Shown here: positions 29,221-38,712 of the stretch, one piece after another
How the letters are laid out: the number at the start of each line of letters is the position of its first letter
Position numbering within the stretch: position 1 is the first letter of the stretch
Source: an uncultured Clostridium sp.
GTDB lineage: Bacteria > Bacillota > Clostridia > TANB77 > CAG-508
Assembly: GCA_947570695.1 (NCBI GenBank)
Contig: CANOVB010000001.1
Coordinates: forward strand, 202,553 to 266,552
DNA: 64,000 nucleotides
Direction: 5' to 3'
Notes under the pieces: model-generated
Databases searched by the model: none
What the model was told of the DNA's origin: nothing
The model's input: only the letters and a program-made list of their open reading frames with translations
Program-made: the position numbers and the translations under genes

Positions 29221-31215
29221 ATGGAAGATTTAGTTGAAAGTATTTTAGATTATGTAAGAGCAGATTACACTGATTATGCAATAATGATAAATGGAGAATG
29301 GGGAAGTGGAAAAACTTATTTTTGGAACAATAAAATTAGAAATAAAATAGATTCACTTTCATTTAATGGAAAAAAATATACAACAATATATATGTCTTTA
29401 TATGGTATATCAAATTTAGAAGATATTAGTAAAAAAATATTTATAGAAACTACGCAACTTATGGACAAAAATATGAGAAAATTTATGTCCACTCATGATA
29501 AAACATCTATACCAGAATATGCTAAAACAGGACTTGATATGGCACATCTTTTTGGGGTAACACAAAATGGGGACAAAATGGACTATGCACAATTCTTTTC
29601 AACAGATGATAAAGTATTATGTTTTGATGATTTAGAAAGAGCAAATGTTGATGTTATAGATATTTTAGGATATATTAACAATTTTGTTGAACATGATCAT
29701 ATAAAAACAATTATAATTTGTAATGAAAAAGAATTATCAACAAAATTAAAAAGTTCAAATTTGGAAATGAAAACATTTATTGCTACATATTTATTAGATA
29801 AAGAAGGAACTCTTTTAACAGCAGATAAACCAATGGTTGAGAAAATTGGTGAAAAAATAGAATATGTATTTGATAAAGCAAATGATTATGAAAGAATAAA
29901 AGAAAAATTAATTGGAGAAACGTTTGAGTATGCACCTAAATTTAATTATATTATAAATGGTTTGCTAATGAGGTATGAAAATAATCCTGATTTAATTAGA
30001 TTTTTAAGAGAGCATACAGATTTAATAACAAATACATTTATAAAATCAGGAACAAGAAATCTTAGAATTTTAAAGCATGCATTAAATGATTTTAAGAAAA
30101 TTTTTGAAACAGTAAATAAATTTTATCCAAATACAAATTTAAGAGTATTACAAACAATGCTTATATTCACAATAGCTGTATCTTTTGAAATAAAAGCAGG
30201 AAAAATAACAAAAGATAAATTTATAAATATTACAAGTAATGAAGAATATAAGGCAATACTAGTATCCTCAAGAGTTTTAATGGATAATAGACAATTTTAT
30301 ATAAAAGAATTTGATAATAATTATTATTTTAATTTTAAGTCTGAATATAGATTTTTCAAGTTTATAGAAGTATATGTAAGAACAAGAATTTTTGATATGA
30401 AAATTTTTAAAAATGATATGGAAATGATTATTCAAACAATAGATACAGAAAAACTACCAGGATATAAAAGATTACTTACAGAAGAATATTGGAAAATATC
30501 AGATGATAGATTTCCTTATGTTATTGAAGAAGTATTATCAAATGTAAAAAATGGTGATTTAAAATTAATAGAAATTGTAAAATTATTTGCATATTTTAGC
30601 TATTTTTCAAGAAGAAAATTGATACCTTATGATATGCAAACAATAAAAGATTTATTTATAAAAGGAATGGATTTAGTTGTAGAAAATTCTGAATATTGCA
30701 GTAACATTGAAGAAGAATTATCTAGAATAGGAATTGATGTTGGAGAAGATATGACAGATGTTCTAAAACATTTCTATGAACTTAATAGAAAATTAAAAAT
30801 TAAAATGTACAAAGACAAGGCAGAGGATATTTTCAAATGTATACCAATGCGTATGGAAGTATTTTATGATAAATTTACAACAGAATGTGCCAAAACTCCA
30901 ACATTAAATTATTATGATGTAAATAAAATGATGCAAAGAATTACTTGTGCAAGTAATGAAGACATTATGAAGATAAAAGAAATGTTACTATTAAGAGCTA
31001 AAAAGAATACAAGAGAACTTGAAGCAGAAATTCCATTTATTACTGAATTAAAAGAAACACTTGACGCATATTGCACAGGAAAAGAAGTAAATATTAAAAC
31101 AGTTACTTTAAGAGAGTTCTCAAGTGATTTAGAAAATATTTTAAATCTTTATAAAGATTTACCAAGAAGACGTATATATACAAGAAAAAAGAAAATAGAT
31201 TTTGATAGTATTTAA
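29221..31215 (+). CDS. KAP-type P-loop NTPase
   Basis: A 664-residue protein with Walker A INGEWGSGKT at about residue 25 and Walker B KVLCFDDLERA near residue 140, the pattern of KAP-family NTPases. NEKE in IIICNEKELS may be the sensor region. The C-terminal 450 residues are helical and unrecognised. KAP-type proteins are often tied to phage defence or membrane processes, but no partner gene here proves that. No membrane helix is evident. AGGAGG precedes the ATG. Confidence 0.78.
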   Translation: MEDLVESILDYVRADYTDYAIMINGEWGSGKTYFWNNKIRNKIDSLSFNGKKYTTIYMSLYGISNLEDISKKIFIETTQLMDKNMRKFMSTHDKTSIPEYAKTGLDMAHLFGVTQNGDKMDYAQFFSTDDKVLCFDDLERANVDVIDILGYINNFVEHDHIKTIIICNEKELSTKLKSSNLEMKTFIATYLLDKEGTLLTADKPMVEKIGEKIEYVFDKANDYERIKEKLIGETFEYAPKFNYIINGLLMRYENNPDLIRFLREHTDLITNTFIKSGTRNLRILKHALNDFKKIFETVNKFYPNTNLRVLQTMLIFTIAVSFEIKAGKITKDKFINITSNEEYKAILVSSRVLMDNRQFYIKEFDNNYYFNFKSEYRFFKFIEVYVRTRIFDMKIFKNDMEMIIQTIDTEKLPGYKRLLTEEYWKISDDRFPYVIEEVLSNVKNGDLKLIEIVKLFAYFSYFSRRKLIPYDMQTIKDLFIKGMDLVVENSEYCSNIEEELSRIGIDVGEDMTDVLKHFYELNRKLKIKMYKDKAEDIFKCIPMRMEVFYDKFTTECAKTPTLNYYDVNKMMQRITCASNEDIMKIKEMLLLRAKKNTRELEAEIPFITELKETLDAYCTGKEVNIKTVTLREFSSDLENILNLYKDLPRRRIYTRKKKIDFDSI

Positions 31216-31330
31216 TTTAAAAATGAAAAAAGTGATACTTTCCTAATTGTATTAAGGTTTTGCTAAATTTTGTACACAAGTTTAATGATGTAAGTATTAA
31301 AATATTGACATACTGATACTGTAATAGCTA
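31216..31330. repeat. dispersed intergenic repeat, partial copy
   Basis: AAGTGATACTTTCCTAATTG is half of the hairpin seen intact at 13335-13369. TTTTGCTAAATTTTGTACAC follows, the flanking block also found at 36050 and 57370. Part of the 567-base gap before pyrB. Confidence 0.5.
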
Positions 31331-31522
31331 AATCTAAATAGTATCAGTAATTTGACACACAAACAAATTTGCCGAAAAATCAAGAATTTTTCAAATTTGA
31401 TTGTATAAAATAACCTTTAGAAAATAAAAAATGTTAAGAAATTTATATGAAAATTAATAATTTTTTAAGCTTATTTTAAGAAACATCGGATAGAATTAAA
31501 ACATACTAAAGAGAGAGGAGAG

Positions 31523-31585
31523 ATGCGATGGTTCTTAAAATTTAAGATTACGATAACAAGAAGTTTAGTAAAATCCCCAAATTAA
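31523..31585 (+). CDS. possible short peptide upstream of pyrB
   Basis: After GAGAGAGGAG a 20-codon frame starts at ATG 31523 (MRWFLKFKITITRSLVKSPN). A second ATG at 31528, better spaced from the ribosome binding site, would encode only five residues. Eight bases after the stop begins a strong hairpin. The arrangement could be a tiny independent gene or an attenuation leader for pyrB. Nothing in the peptide matches a known family. Confidence 0.3.
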   Translation: MRWFLKFKITITRSLVKSPN

Positions 31586-31593
31586 AATAAAAT

Positions 31594-31625
31594 GAAGGCA
31601 GCGATTATTTTTAATCGCTGCCTTC
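31594..31625 (+). terminator. strong hairpin terminator upstream of pyrB
   Basis: GAAGGCAGCGATTA pairs perfectly with TAATCGCTGCCTTC over 14 bases around TTTT. It is followed by ACGGTTTTTAAAG. It lies 158 bases ahead of pyrB, so it either ends a short upstream transcript or acts as a pyrimidine attenuator. I saw no clear PyrR-binding anti-antiterminator. Confidence 0.7.
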
Positions 31626-31782
31626 ACGGTTTTTAAAGTATTACTTTAATTATATTATTGTACACAAATTTACTGAAAAAATTTTGATTTTCCAGATAAG
31701 GAAAATCAGTTAAAATTAATCTTGAAATAAATCATAGTATATGATATAAATAGCAAAGGAAAAAAAGTGGAGGTAATAAAAA

Positions 31783-32685
31783 ATGAAACATGTATTAAGA
31801 AGTGGTCAATTTACGAGAGAAAGTTTGGAGGAGTTATTTAAGTTAGCTGATGATGTAAAATTAAATCCTAAAAAATATGCTGATTCTTTAGATGGTAAAA
31901 TTGTTTCTGTAATGTTCTTTGAACCAAGTACACGAACAAGAATGTCTTTTGAATCAGCTATTTTAAGATTAGGGGGAAAAATAATAGTAACAGAAAATGC
32001 AGGTTCAAATTCATCAGCTACAAAAGGAGAAACTCTAGAAGATACAATAAGAGTTTTATCAGGTTATTGTGATGCAATAGTAATGAGACATTCAAGAGAT
32101 GATGCAGCTGAAGTTGCAGCAAAGGTTTCAAGTGTTCCAATTTTAAATGCAGGTAGTGGAAAAGGTGAACATCCAACGCAATCTTTATTAGACATGTATA
32201 CAATAAGAGAAAAAAGAGGAAAAATAGATGGAGTAAAAGTGGCTATTTTAGGAGACCTAGTATATGGAAGAACAATACATTCTCTATTAACATTATTGTG
32301 TTTATATGATAATGTTGAAGTTTATGGATTAAGCAAGGAAGCATTTGCACTTCCAGAAAAGTATATAACAATGTTAAAAGAGCATGGAATTGATTATAAA
32401 GTATGTAAAAGTTTTGACGAAATACCAAAAGATGTTGATGTATTATATCATACAAGAATTCAAGCAGAAAGATTTGAAGGAGATTTTGGAAAAGAAGAAT
32501 ACATAATAAATAAAGAAATTTTAAATCAATTTTCAAAAGATACAATAGTATTACATCCATTACCAAGAGTAAATGAAATTTCAGATGATATTGATGATGA
32601 CCCAAGAGCGATGTACTTTAAACAAGCACACAATGGAATTCCAATTCGTATGAGTTTATTACTTCAAGTGCTAAATAAAGCTTAA
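31783..32685 (+). CDS. pyrB: aspartate carbamoyltransferase catalytic subunit
   Basis: Condenses carbamoyl phosphate with aspartate, the committed step of pyrimidine synthesis. The carbamoyl-phosphate site is FFEPSTRTRMSFESA near residue 45. Later motifs are GSGKGEHPTQSLLDMYT and VLHPLPRVNEI. 300 residues, normal. It is 10 kb from the other pyr genes. No regulatory chain gene (pyrI) follows; the next gene is an amidoligase. Confidence 0.96.
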   Translation: MKHVLRSGQFTRESLEELFKLADDVKLNPKKYADSLDGKIVSVMFFEPSTRTRMSFESAILRLGGKIIVTENAGSNSSATKGETLEDTIRVLSGYCDAIVMRHSRDDAAEVAAKVSSVPILNAGSGKGEHPTQSLLDMYTIREKRGKIDGVKVAILGDLVYGRTIHSLLTLLCLYDNVEVYGLSKEAFALPEKYITMLKEHGIDYKVCKSFDEIPKDVDVLYHTRIQAERFEGDFGKEEYIINKEILNQFSKDTIVLHPLPRVNEISDDIDDDPRAMYFKQAHNGIPIRMSLLLQVLNKA

Positions 32686-32766
32686 ATATATCTTTTTTGT
32701 AACAATCCTTTAAAAAAATAATTTTAGTGGTAAAATAAAGAAAAATATTATTTTGGAGAATTTGTT

Positions 32767-34017
32767 ATGAAATTAACTAAAGACAAAGAAGATTTAGGTT
32801 TACCAGAATGGATGAAATTCGGATTAGAATTAGAAGTTGAAAATCTTGATTATAAAAGTATTACAAGTAGAATAAAAGAAATGGGATGGCATTCAGATAA
32901 AGATGCATCATTAACTGATTCTGGAACTGAATGTGTGTCACCAATACTACAAGAAAGAAAAGATAAATCAGTTTGGGAAGATGTTTATTCTGTTTGTGAA
33001 AATATAGAAGAATGTTCAGCAGACGGAAAAAGACCACCATATACAGATCATACTTGTGGGGGACATGTTCACTTTGATGCTGAATTGTTTAGAAAAAATC
33101 CAGAAATGATGAAAAATCTTTTAAGATTATGGGCAGAATCTGAAGAAGTAGTATATAAAATGTGTAATGCAGAAAACGATCCAATTAGATCTGGTGCTAT
33201 GAATAAATCAAGGATAGGATTTGTTAAAGATGTATTAGGGACTATAGTTACATCACCATTACCAACGGAAAAGAATAATGAGGCTGGAGAGCCTAAAAAT
33301 GTAATTCAACTTGCACGTGAAACCTTAAAAAATGTAAAAAATAATTTTGGAAATTCATATAGAAAATTAAATGTTCTTGCAGCAGACTTATTGATGGCAA
33401 GAGCGGGGATGGCAGCACCAATCGGAAGTAAAATAAAAAAGCAATTAGAGGCTGGAAAATTAAAATTGGCAAAGCCCAAATCTCGCATATATAAAGCAAT
33501 TATATCTGGACAAAAATTAGATTCAAATAGATATGCTTCTATGAATTTAACAAATTTTGGAAAAGGTAAAAAAAATACAATAGAATTTAGAATATCAAAT
33601 GGAACAAAAAATCCAGAAACTATAAAACAAAATGTATTTTTATATGCTTCAATATTGAATACAGCGGTAGAAATGACAAGAAATCCAGAACAATATGCTG
33701 CTAGATTACAAGAGTTTTATAAAAGAGATGTATCAGAAGAAGAAAAGGCAAATGCATTTTTAGGATTAATTATGGATGAACCACAAGATAGACAAGTTTA
33801 TATGAACAGATGGAGAAGTGTTAAAGATAATCCTGTTTTTGAAGCATCTGATGGGTCAAAAAAATTTGCTAGTGGAACATTTAATAGAGATGGATATAGA
33901 GAAGTAGCAAATAGAACACCAGTACAAAGTTTAAAAGCAGCTTTTGGACAAATAACTAGTTTAATTAATGGCACATTAAGTCATACAAAAGAGGAGGTAG
34001 TAGCAGATGGACGTTGA
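32767..34017 (+). CDS. amidoligase family protein
   Basis: A 416-residue protein of the amidoligase enzyme group, ATP-grasp-like COOH-NH2 ligases related to glutamine synthetase and glutamate-cysteine ligase. Family marks are WMKFGLELEVEN near residue 18, DSGTECVSP and THTCGGHVHFDA-type sequence (TDHTCGGHVHFDA, residue 100). In the known groups such enzymes modify peptides or cell-wall components. It overlaps the following small acidic gene by 11 bases, so those two proteins are made together. TGTAACAA at 32700 resembles the ECF -35 element seen before the sigma gene. Confidence 0.75.
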   Translation: MKLTKDKEDLGLPEWMKFGLELEVENLDYKSITSRIKEMGWHSDKDASLTDSGTECVSPILQERKDKSVWEDVYSVCENIEECSADGKRPPYTDHTCGGHVHFDAELFRKNPEMMKNLLRLWAESEEVVYKMCNAENDPIRSGAMNKSRIGFVKDVLGTIVTSPLPTEKNNEAGEPKNVIQLARETLKNVKNNFGNSYRKLNVLAADLLMARAGMAAPIGSKIKKQLEAGKLKLAKPKSRIYKAIISGQKLDSNRYASMNLTNFGKGKKNTIEFRISNGTKNPETIKQNVFLYASILNTAVEMTRNPEQYAARLQEFYKRDVSEEEKANAFLGLIMDEPQDRQVYMNRWRSVKDNPVFEASDGSKKFASGTFNRDGYREVANRTPVQSLKAAFGQITSLINGTLSHTKEEVVADGR

Positions 34018-34492
34018 TGTAAATGATGAAAAATATAAAATAGCTTTAGCTGAAGTTGATGATATTTTATATTTTACAGATGAAGATATGAAGTCTCAAA
34101 TACCAGTAAGTTTTTTGAATTTTATAAAACAAAATAAAAAAGAAAATCATATAAATAATATAAACCCATATTTAAAAATAGAAGAACAAAATATAAGTGA
34201 AGAAGTTAAAGCGATTATGGCTTTGATTTATAGAAGCTATATAGCAAGTGAAGAAGAAAAAAAGGAATATCAAAGAAAAGATAAAGCAGATTTAGAAAAA
34301 TTAGAAGAAGAAAAAAGACAAAAATATAGTGCAGATAATCTTTTTAAAAATCAAGAAAAAGATTCAAATGAAGAATATGAAGATGACTATGAAGAAATAG
34401 AAGAAAAAGATTTAGTAGCTCTTGAAAAAGCGGGAATAATAGAAAGAATAAGAAACTTCTTTAAAAAATTATTTAATAAAAATAAAGAATAA
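34007..34492 (+). CDS. small acidic protein linked to the amidoligase
   Basis: A 161-residue acidic, helical protein starting inside the end of the amidoligase gene. Residues 1-80 (KYKIALAEVDDILYFTDEDM, QIPVSFLNFI, then EVKAIMALIYRSYI) recall the proteins at 36138 and 39599 in this window. It ends in an amphipathic basic helix, IRNFFKKLFNKNKE. A target-binding or substrate role for the amidoligase is conceivable but unproven. Confidence 0.6.
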   Translation: MDVDVNDEKYKIALAEVDDILYFTDEDMKSQIPVSFLNFIKQNKKENHINNINPYLKIEEQNISEEVKAIMALIYRSYIASEEEKKEYQRKDKADLEKLEEEKRQKYSADNLFKNQEKDSNEEYEDDYEEIEEKDLVALEKAGIIERIRNFFKKLFNKNKE

Positions 34493-34707
34493 AACTTTAA
34501 AAATAGAATTTAAGGATACTTAAATTCTATTTTATGTTATAGGAAATTACTTTGCAATTATCATAATGTCTACTTTTGTTCTTTTTGTCTATTTTTGTTT
34601 AAATAGAAAAATATATAAAAATAAAATATAAAATTAATAATAAAAATGTATAAATTTTTCCTTATTTGTCATAATAAAAGTATAAATACAAAAATAAGGA
34701 GGAATTT

Positions 34708-35262
34708 ATGAAAGCAACAGGAGTTGTAAGAAGAATAGATGATTTAGGTAGAGTTGTAATTCCTAAAGAAATAAGAAAAGTCCATAGAATAAAAGAAGGA
34801 GATCCATTAGAAATTTTTACTGATAAAGAAGGAGAAATAATATTAAAAAAATATTCTCCAATAGGTGAACTTACTGAGTTTGCTAGCACTTATGCTGATT
34901 CAATTGCCAAAACAACTGGACATATAGCATGTATAACAGATAAAGATACTGTAATAGCAGTTGCAGGAGGAGCAAAAAAAGATTTCTATGAGAAAAATTT
35001 AAGCAAAGAATTAGAAGAAGTAATTGAAAACAAAGAAGTTTTTAAAAGTAAAGAAAATAATGAAATAGCGATTCCTATAACACAAAATGAAGGAAGAGAA
35101 AGAATATATAATTCACAAGTTATATATCCAATAATATCTGATGGAGATGTTGTAGGAAGTGTCATTCTCCTTTCTAAAGAGCCTAATAAAAAAATGGGAG
35201 AAGTTGAGGACAAAGTTGCACAATCAGCAGCAGGTTTTTTAGGAACACATTTAGAAATTTAA
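34708..35262 (+). CDS. spoVT: stage V sporulation protein T-like regulator
   Basis: A transcription regulator of 184 residues. The N-terminal AbrB swapped-hairpin DNA-binding domain reads MKATGVVRRIDDLGRVVIPK. The C-terminal GAF-like domain covers residues 55-184. This is the SpoVT layout; SpoVT controls late forespore genes in Bacillus. It suggests descent from, or membership of, a spore-forming line. It has its own promoter region (34500-34707, AT-rich, no clear box) and a terminator. Confidence 0.92.
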   Translation: MKATGVVRRIDDLGRVVIPKEIRKVHRIKEGDPLEIFTDKEGEIILKKYSPIGELTEFASTYADSIAKTTGHIACITDKDTVIAVAGGAKKDFYEKNLSKELEEVIENKEVFKSKENNEIAIPITQNEGRERIYNSQVIYPIISDGDVVGSVILLSKEPNKKMGEVEDKVAQSAAGFLGTHLEI

Positions 35263-35273
35263 TATTTAAGTTT

Positions 35274-35316
35274 GGTCTAAAGTTTTATAGCTTAAAATTT
35301 TAGACCACTTTTTTTG
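35274..35316 (+). terminator. terminator of spoVT
   Basis: GGTCTAAA with GTTTT pairs with AAAATTTTAGACC, followed by ACTTTTTTTG. It starts 12 bases after the stop codon. Confidence 0.85.
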
Positions 35317-35460
35317 TAATATAATACTAACTTTGTTGCGAATTTGTATTAGTAATGTAATCGAAAATTTATAGTAAAAAATACCATAAAATGTTAAAAT
35401 CACTATAATAAAAAAAGAAAATATCGAATTATATCGATACTTGTACGAGGGGGATAAAAA

Positions 35461-35970
35461 ATGAGTGCAAAAAGTATTGTAGAATTAAAGGGCTTAGCTG
35501 ACAATGGAGATGTTGGAGCAATTTATGAATTAGGAGAAAGATATTTTAATGGAGTCGGAGTTGGAGTTGATTTTGAAAAAGCTAGAGGATATTTTGAAGT
35601 GGCTGCCGAAAGAGGATCAAATGGCTCTAATTATTATTTAGGAAAAATATATTATAATGGTTGTGGAGTAGGAATTAATTACGGAAAAGCAAAGGAATAT
35701 TTTGAAAAATCAGCAGGAGCTGATAATGTATTTTCTAAATTCTATCTAGGAAAATTATATTATTGGGGTGACGGAGTTGAAAAAAATTATGATAAAGCTA
35801 ATGAATATAAAACATCAATTTTGGCCAAACCATTATATACAAATAAAGAAGCTGGATTAGAAGAATTTTATAGTATTCCAGATTTTGAAGGAAAAACAAA
35901 AGATTATGTAGGAGAATTACAAAATAAAGTTTTAGCTGAATATAAAGATTTATTTGGAAAAGAATATTAA
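35461..35970 (+). CDS. Sel1-repeat protein
   Basis: A 169-residue protein with three Sel1-like repeats of about 36 residues (residues 12-120). Each has the pattern A-x2-xLG-xxYxxGxGVxxxxxKAxxYFE, for example YELGERYFNGVGV, YYLGKIYYNGCGV and FYLGKLYYWGDGV. Sel1 repeats mediate protein contacts. The last 45 residues are outside the repeats. The partner is unknown. Confidence 0.85.
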   Translation: MSAKSIVELKGLADNGDVGAIYELGERYFNGVGVGVDFEKARGYFEVAAERGSNGSNYYLGKIYYNGCGVGINYGKAKEYFEKSAGADNVFSKFYLGKLYYWGDGVEKNYDKANEYKTSILAKPLYTNKEAGLEEFYSIPDFEGKTKDYVGELQNKVLAEYKDLFGKEY

Positions 35971-35980
35971 TTTTAAAATA

Positions 35981-36008
35981 GTCCCAGTTACAGTGAGGTA
36001 ATTGGGAC
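35981..36008 (+). terminator. terminator of the Sel1 gene
   Basis: GTCCCAGTTAC (35981-35991) pairs with GTAATTGGGAC (35998-36008), one G-T pair, then TTTTATATA. Confidence 0.8.
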
Positions 36009-36011
36009 TTT

Positions 36012-36105
36012 TATATATATTAGAGAAGCTTTCTGAACTTTCTAATAGATAGGATTTACCAAATTTTGTACGCAAATTTTACTTTGTAAAATTTGGAACA
36101 AGATT
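36012..36105. repeat. dispersed intergenic repeat, copy
   Basis: TATATTAGAGAAGCTTTCTG and AACTTTCTAATAG form a degenerate version of the hairpin; ATTTACCAAATTTTGTACGC then AAATTTTACTTTG follow, as in the copies at 31216 and 57329. Confidence 0.55.
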
Positions 36106-36137
36106 ATTGCTTATATTTAGTAAATAAAGGAGATAAT

Positions 36138-36540
36138 ATGTTAAATAGTAGAGCATATACACAAGCTTATTATATAATAGAATTGTTAAGCGAAGAAAAA
36201 AAAGCTAAGATTCCAAAACATATAATGAAAAATATAGAAAGCAGAATGGATAAAACTTATGAGTTTTTAGTAGATGAAAATAATATTGAAGAAATTGAGC
36301 TATTAGAAGACACAGAAAAAATAATTTCTGTTATATATACAGATTACTTGGCGAAAGAAGAAGAAAGAAAAATTATATTAGAAGCAGAAAGAAAGATAGG
36401 AAGTGCAAATAGTAAGCAAATAAAAGTAAATGAAATGTTTTTAAAAGAGAAACAGGAAAATGAAAAAGTTAAAGATAAATCTGACACAGAAAAGATATTT
36501 TCTAATATATTAAGTTCTATTAAAAAAATGTTTCGGATAA
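36138..36540 (+). CDS. small helical protein with a CGG just before its end
   Basis: A protein of about 133 residues of the same general type as those at 34007 and 39599 (AYYIIELLSEEKKAKIPKHI, then EKIISVIYTDYLAKEEERK). The ATG at 36138 follows AAAGGAGATA. Near the end the codons read ATG TTT CGG ATA AGA. Conventional reading gives MFRIRIVE and stops at 36554. With the +1 skip at CGG 36534-36536 it gives MFG and stops at 36540. The second ending resembles IIKIFGD, the end of the 39599 protein. No function is known. Confidence 0.6.
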
Positions 36541-36650
36541 GAATAGTAGAATAATATAAAAGAAAGAATTAGATATATATTAAACTATTGAAAAAAGTGA
36601 AATTTTGTATTATAATTTTATGGAAAATAAGAGAAATAGAGGAGAATTTA

Positions 36651-38402
36651 ATGAAAGCAATAGAAATAAGAAATAAATACTTAAATTTTTTTAAAAAACA
36701 TGGTCATAGTGTAATTCCTTCAGCACCAGTAATTCCAGAAAATGATCCATCAGTTTTATTTACTACAGCAGGAATGCAGCCATTAGTACCATATCTTTTA
36801 GGTCAAAAGCATCCAGAAGGCACACGTCTAACAGATTTTCAAAAATGTGTTAGAACGAATGACATAGATGAAGTAGGAGATAATCGACATTTAACATATT
36901 TTGAAATGCTTGGAAATTGGTCACTTGGAGATTATTTTAAAGAAGAATCAATTACAATGAGCTATGAATTTTTAACAAAAGAATTAGAAATTCCAGTAGA
37001 AAAATTATCAGTAACTTGTTTTGCAGGAGATGAGGATTGTGTAAAAGATGAAGTAGCTTATAATGCGTGGAGAAAAGTAGGAATACCAGATGAAAGAATT
37101 TATTTTTTTGGAAAAAATGATAATTGGTGGATAGCAGGAGAAGAAGGACCTTGTGGACCAGATACGGAAATGTTTTATGATACAGGGAAGCCAAAATGTT
37201 CAGAAGAATGTAATCCATCATGTGATTGCGGAAAATATGTAGAAATATGGAATAATGTTTTTATGGAATTTTATAAAGATAAAAATGGTTATTCAAAGTT
37301 AAAACAACAAAATGTTGATACTGGTTTAGGTTTAGAAAGAATGACAATGCTTTTGCAAGGAAAAGAAACACCTTATGAAATAGAATTGTTTGCTCCAGTA
37401 ATGGAAAAATTATCTAAGCTTCAAAATGTAGATAATATAGAAAGTAGAAGAATTGTAGCAGAGCATTTGCGCTCTAGTATGATGATAATAAATGATGGTG
37501 GTAGACCAAGTAATGTAGATAGAGGTTATATTTTACGTAGATTACTACGTAGAATGACAAGACATTTAAATAAGTTAGAAATAGATTTAAATAAATTAGG
37601 AGAAATTATAGATGTTTCAATAGAAGCATTAAAAGAGTTATATCCAGAATTAGAAACAAATAAAGAAGTAATAAAATCAGTTATTATTGGTGAAAAAGAT
37701 AAATTTGTTAAAACACTTCAAAATGGTGAAAGAGAATTTGAAAAAGTTGCAAATAGAACAAGAAATTCGGGTAAAAAAGTTTTAGATACAGAAGCTGTAT
37801 TTAATCTTTATGAAACTTATGGATTTCCACCAGAGATGACAGAAGAACTTGCTAAAGAAGAAGGTTTAGAAGTAGATATGTCTGATTATCAAAAGCTATT
37901 TAAAGAACATCAAGAAAGATCAAGACTTGGAAGTGAACAAAAATTTAAAGGTGGACTAGCTTCAACAGGAGAGATTGAAACTAAATATCATACAGCAACA
38001 CATCTTTTAAATGCAGCATTAAAAGCGGTTTTAGGTAATCATGTGCATCAAAAAGGAAGTAATATAACAGAAGAAAGAATGAGATTTGATTTTTCACATC
38101 CAGCTAAAATGACAGATGAAGAAAAGCAAAAAGTTGAAGATCTAGTAAATGATTATATATCACAAGACATACCAGTTGAAAAATTGGAAATGAAAAAGGA
38201 TGAAGCAATTAGTATGGGAGCAGAAGCAATGTTTTTAGACAAATATGGAGACATTGTAACTGTATACAAAATAGGCGATGTATCTATAGAATTATGTGGA
38301 GGACCTCATGTAGAAAGCACAGGTAAGCTAGGGCACTTTAAAATAAAAAAAGAAGAAGCTTCTTCATCAGGAGTAAGAAGAATAAAAGCAATATTGGAAT
38401 AG
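36651..38402 (+). CDS. alaS: alanyl-tRNA synthetase, lacking the C-terminal domain
   Basis: Charges tRNA-Ala. The class II catalytic domain (FTTAGMQPLVPYLLGQKHPE, then GLGLERMTMLLQGKE) and the editing domain (HTATHLLNAALKAVLGNH-type site, ELCGGPHVESTGKLGHF) are present. The protein stops at 583 residues, right after the editing domain. Usual bacterial AlaRS has about 870 residues, with a C-Ala/DHHA1 domain that binds the tRNA elbow. A terminator follows at once, so the short form looks genuine. The start is ATG at 36651 behind GAGGAG. Confidence 0.92.
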   Translation: MKAIEIRNKYLNFFKKHGHSVIPSAPVIPENDPSVLFTTAGMQPLVPYLLGQKHPEGTRLTDFQKCVRTNDIDEVGDNRHLTYFEMLGNWSLGDYFKEESITMSYEFLTKELEIPVEKLSVTCFAGDEDCVKDEVAYNAWRKVGIPDERIYFFGKNDNWWIAGEEGPCGPDTEMFYDTGKPKCSEECNPSCDCGKYVEIWNNVFMEFYKDKNGYSKLKQQNVDTGLGLERMTMLLQGKETPYEIELFAPVMEKLSKLQNVDNIESRRIVAEHLRSSMMIINDGGRPSNVDRGYILRRLLRRMTRHLNKLEIDLNKLGEIIDVSIEALKELYPELETNKEVIKSVIIGEKDKFVKTLQNGEREFEKVANRTRNSGKKVLDTEAVFNLYETYGFPPEMTEELAKEEGLEVDMSDYQKLFKEHQERSRLGSEQKFKGGLASTGEIETKYHTATHLLNAALKAVLGNHVHQKGSNITEERMRFDFSHPAKMTDEEKQKVEDLVNDYISQDIPVEKLEMKKDEAISMGAEAMFLDKYGDIVTVYKIGDVSIELCGGPHVESTGKLGHFKIKKEEASSSGVRRIKAILE

Positions 38403-38411
38403 AAGAATTAT

Positions 38412-38463
38412 AGACATTTATTTTGTACAATTCTATAGGCAAAATAAATGTCTTAATTTTTTT
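38412..38463 (+). terminator. terminator of alaS
   Basis: AGACATTTATTTTG (38412-38425) pairs with CAAAATAAATGTCT (38440-38453), then AATTTTTTTATT. Its place nine bases after the stop supports the short AlaRS being complete. Gap 38464-38712 is otherwise AT-rich promoter sequence. Confidence 0.85.
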
Positions 38464-38712
38464 ATTATATGAGGTTTTCTATTAAATATTTTCTGTTTTT
38501 GCCCTATAAATAAAGTGTTATTGATTTAACAAAAATAGCATTTGGGTTTTAAATTAGTTAAAAATAACATTTAAAATTTATGAAAATTGTGAGATAATTA
38601 ATATTGAAATTTATGCAATACAATAATGAAATTAAAAAATTTGAAATTAATATATGAATGTGTTATAATTAATATATATGTGTATTTTAATATTATGATT
38701 GGAGAGATGTGT

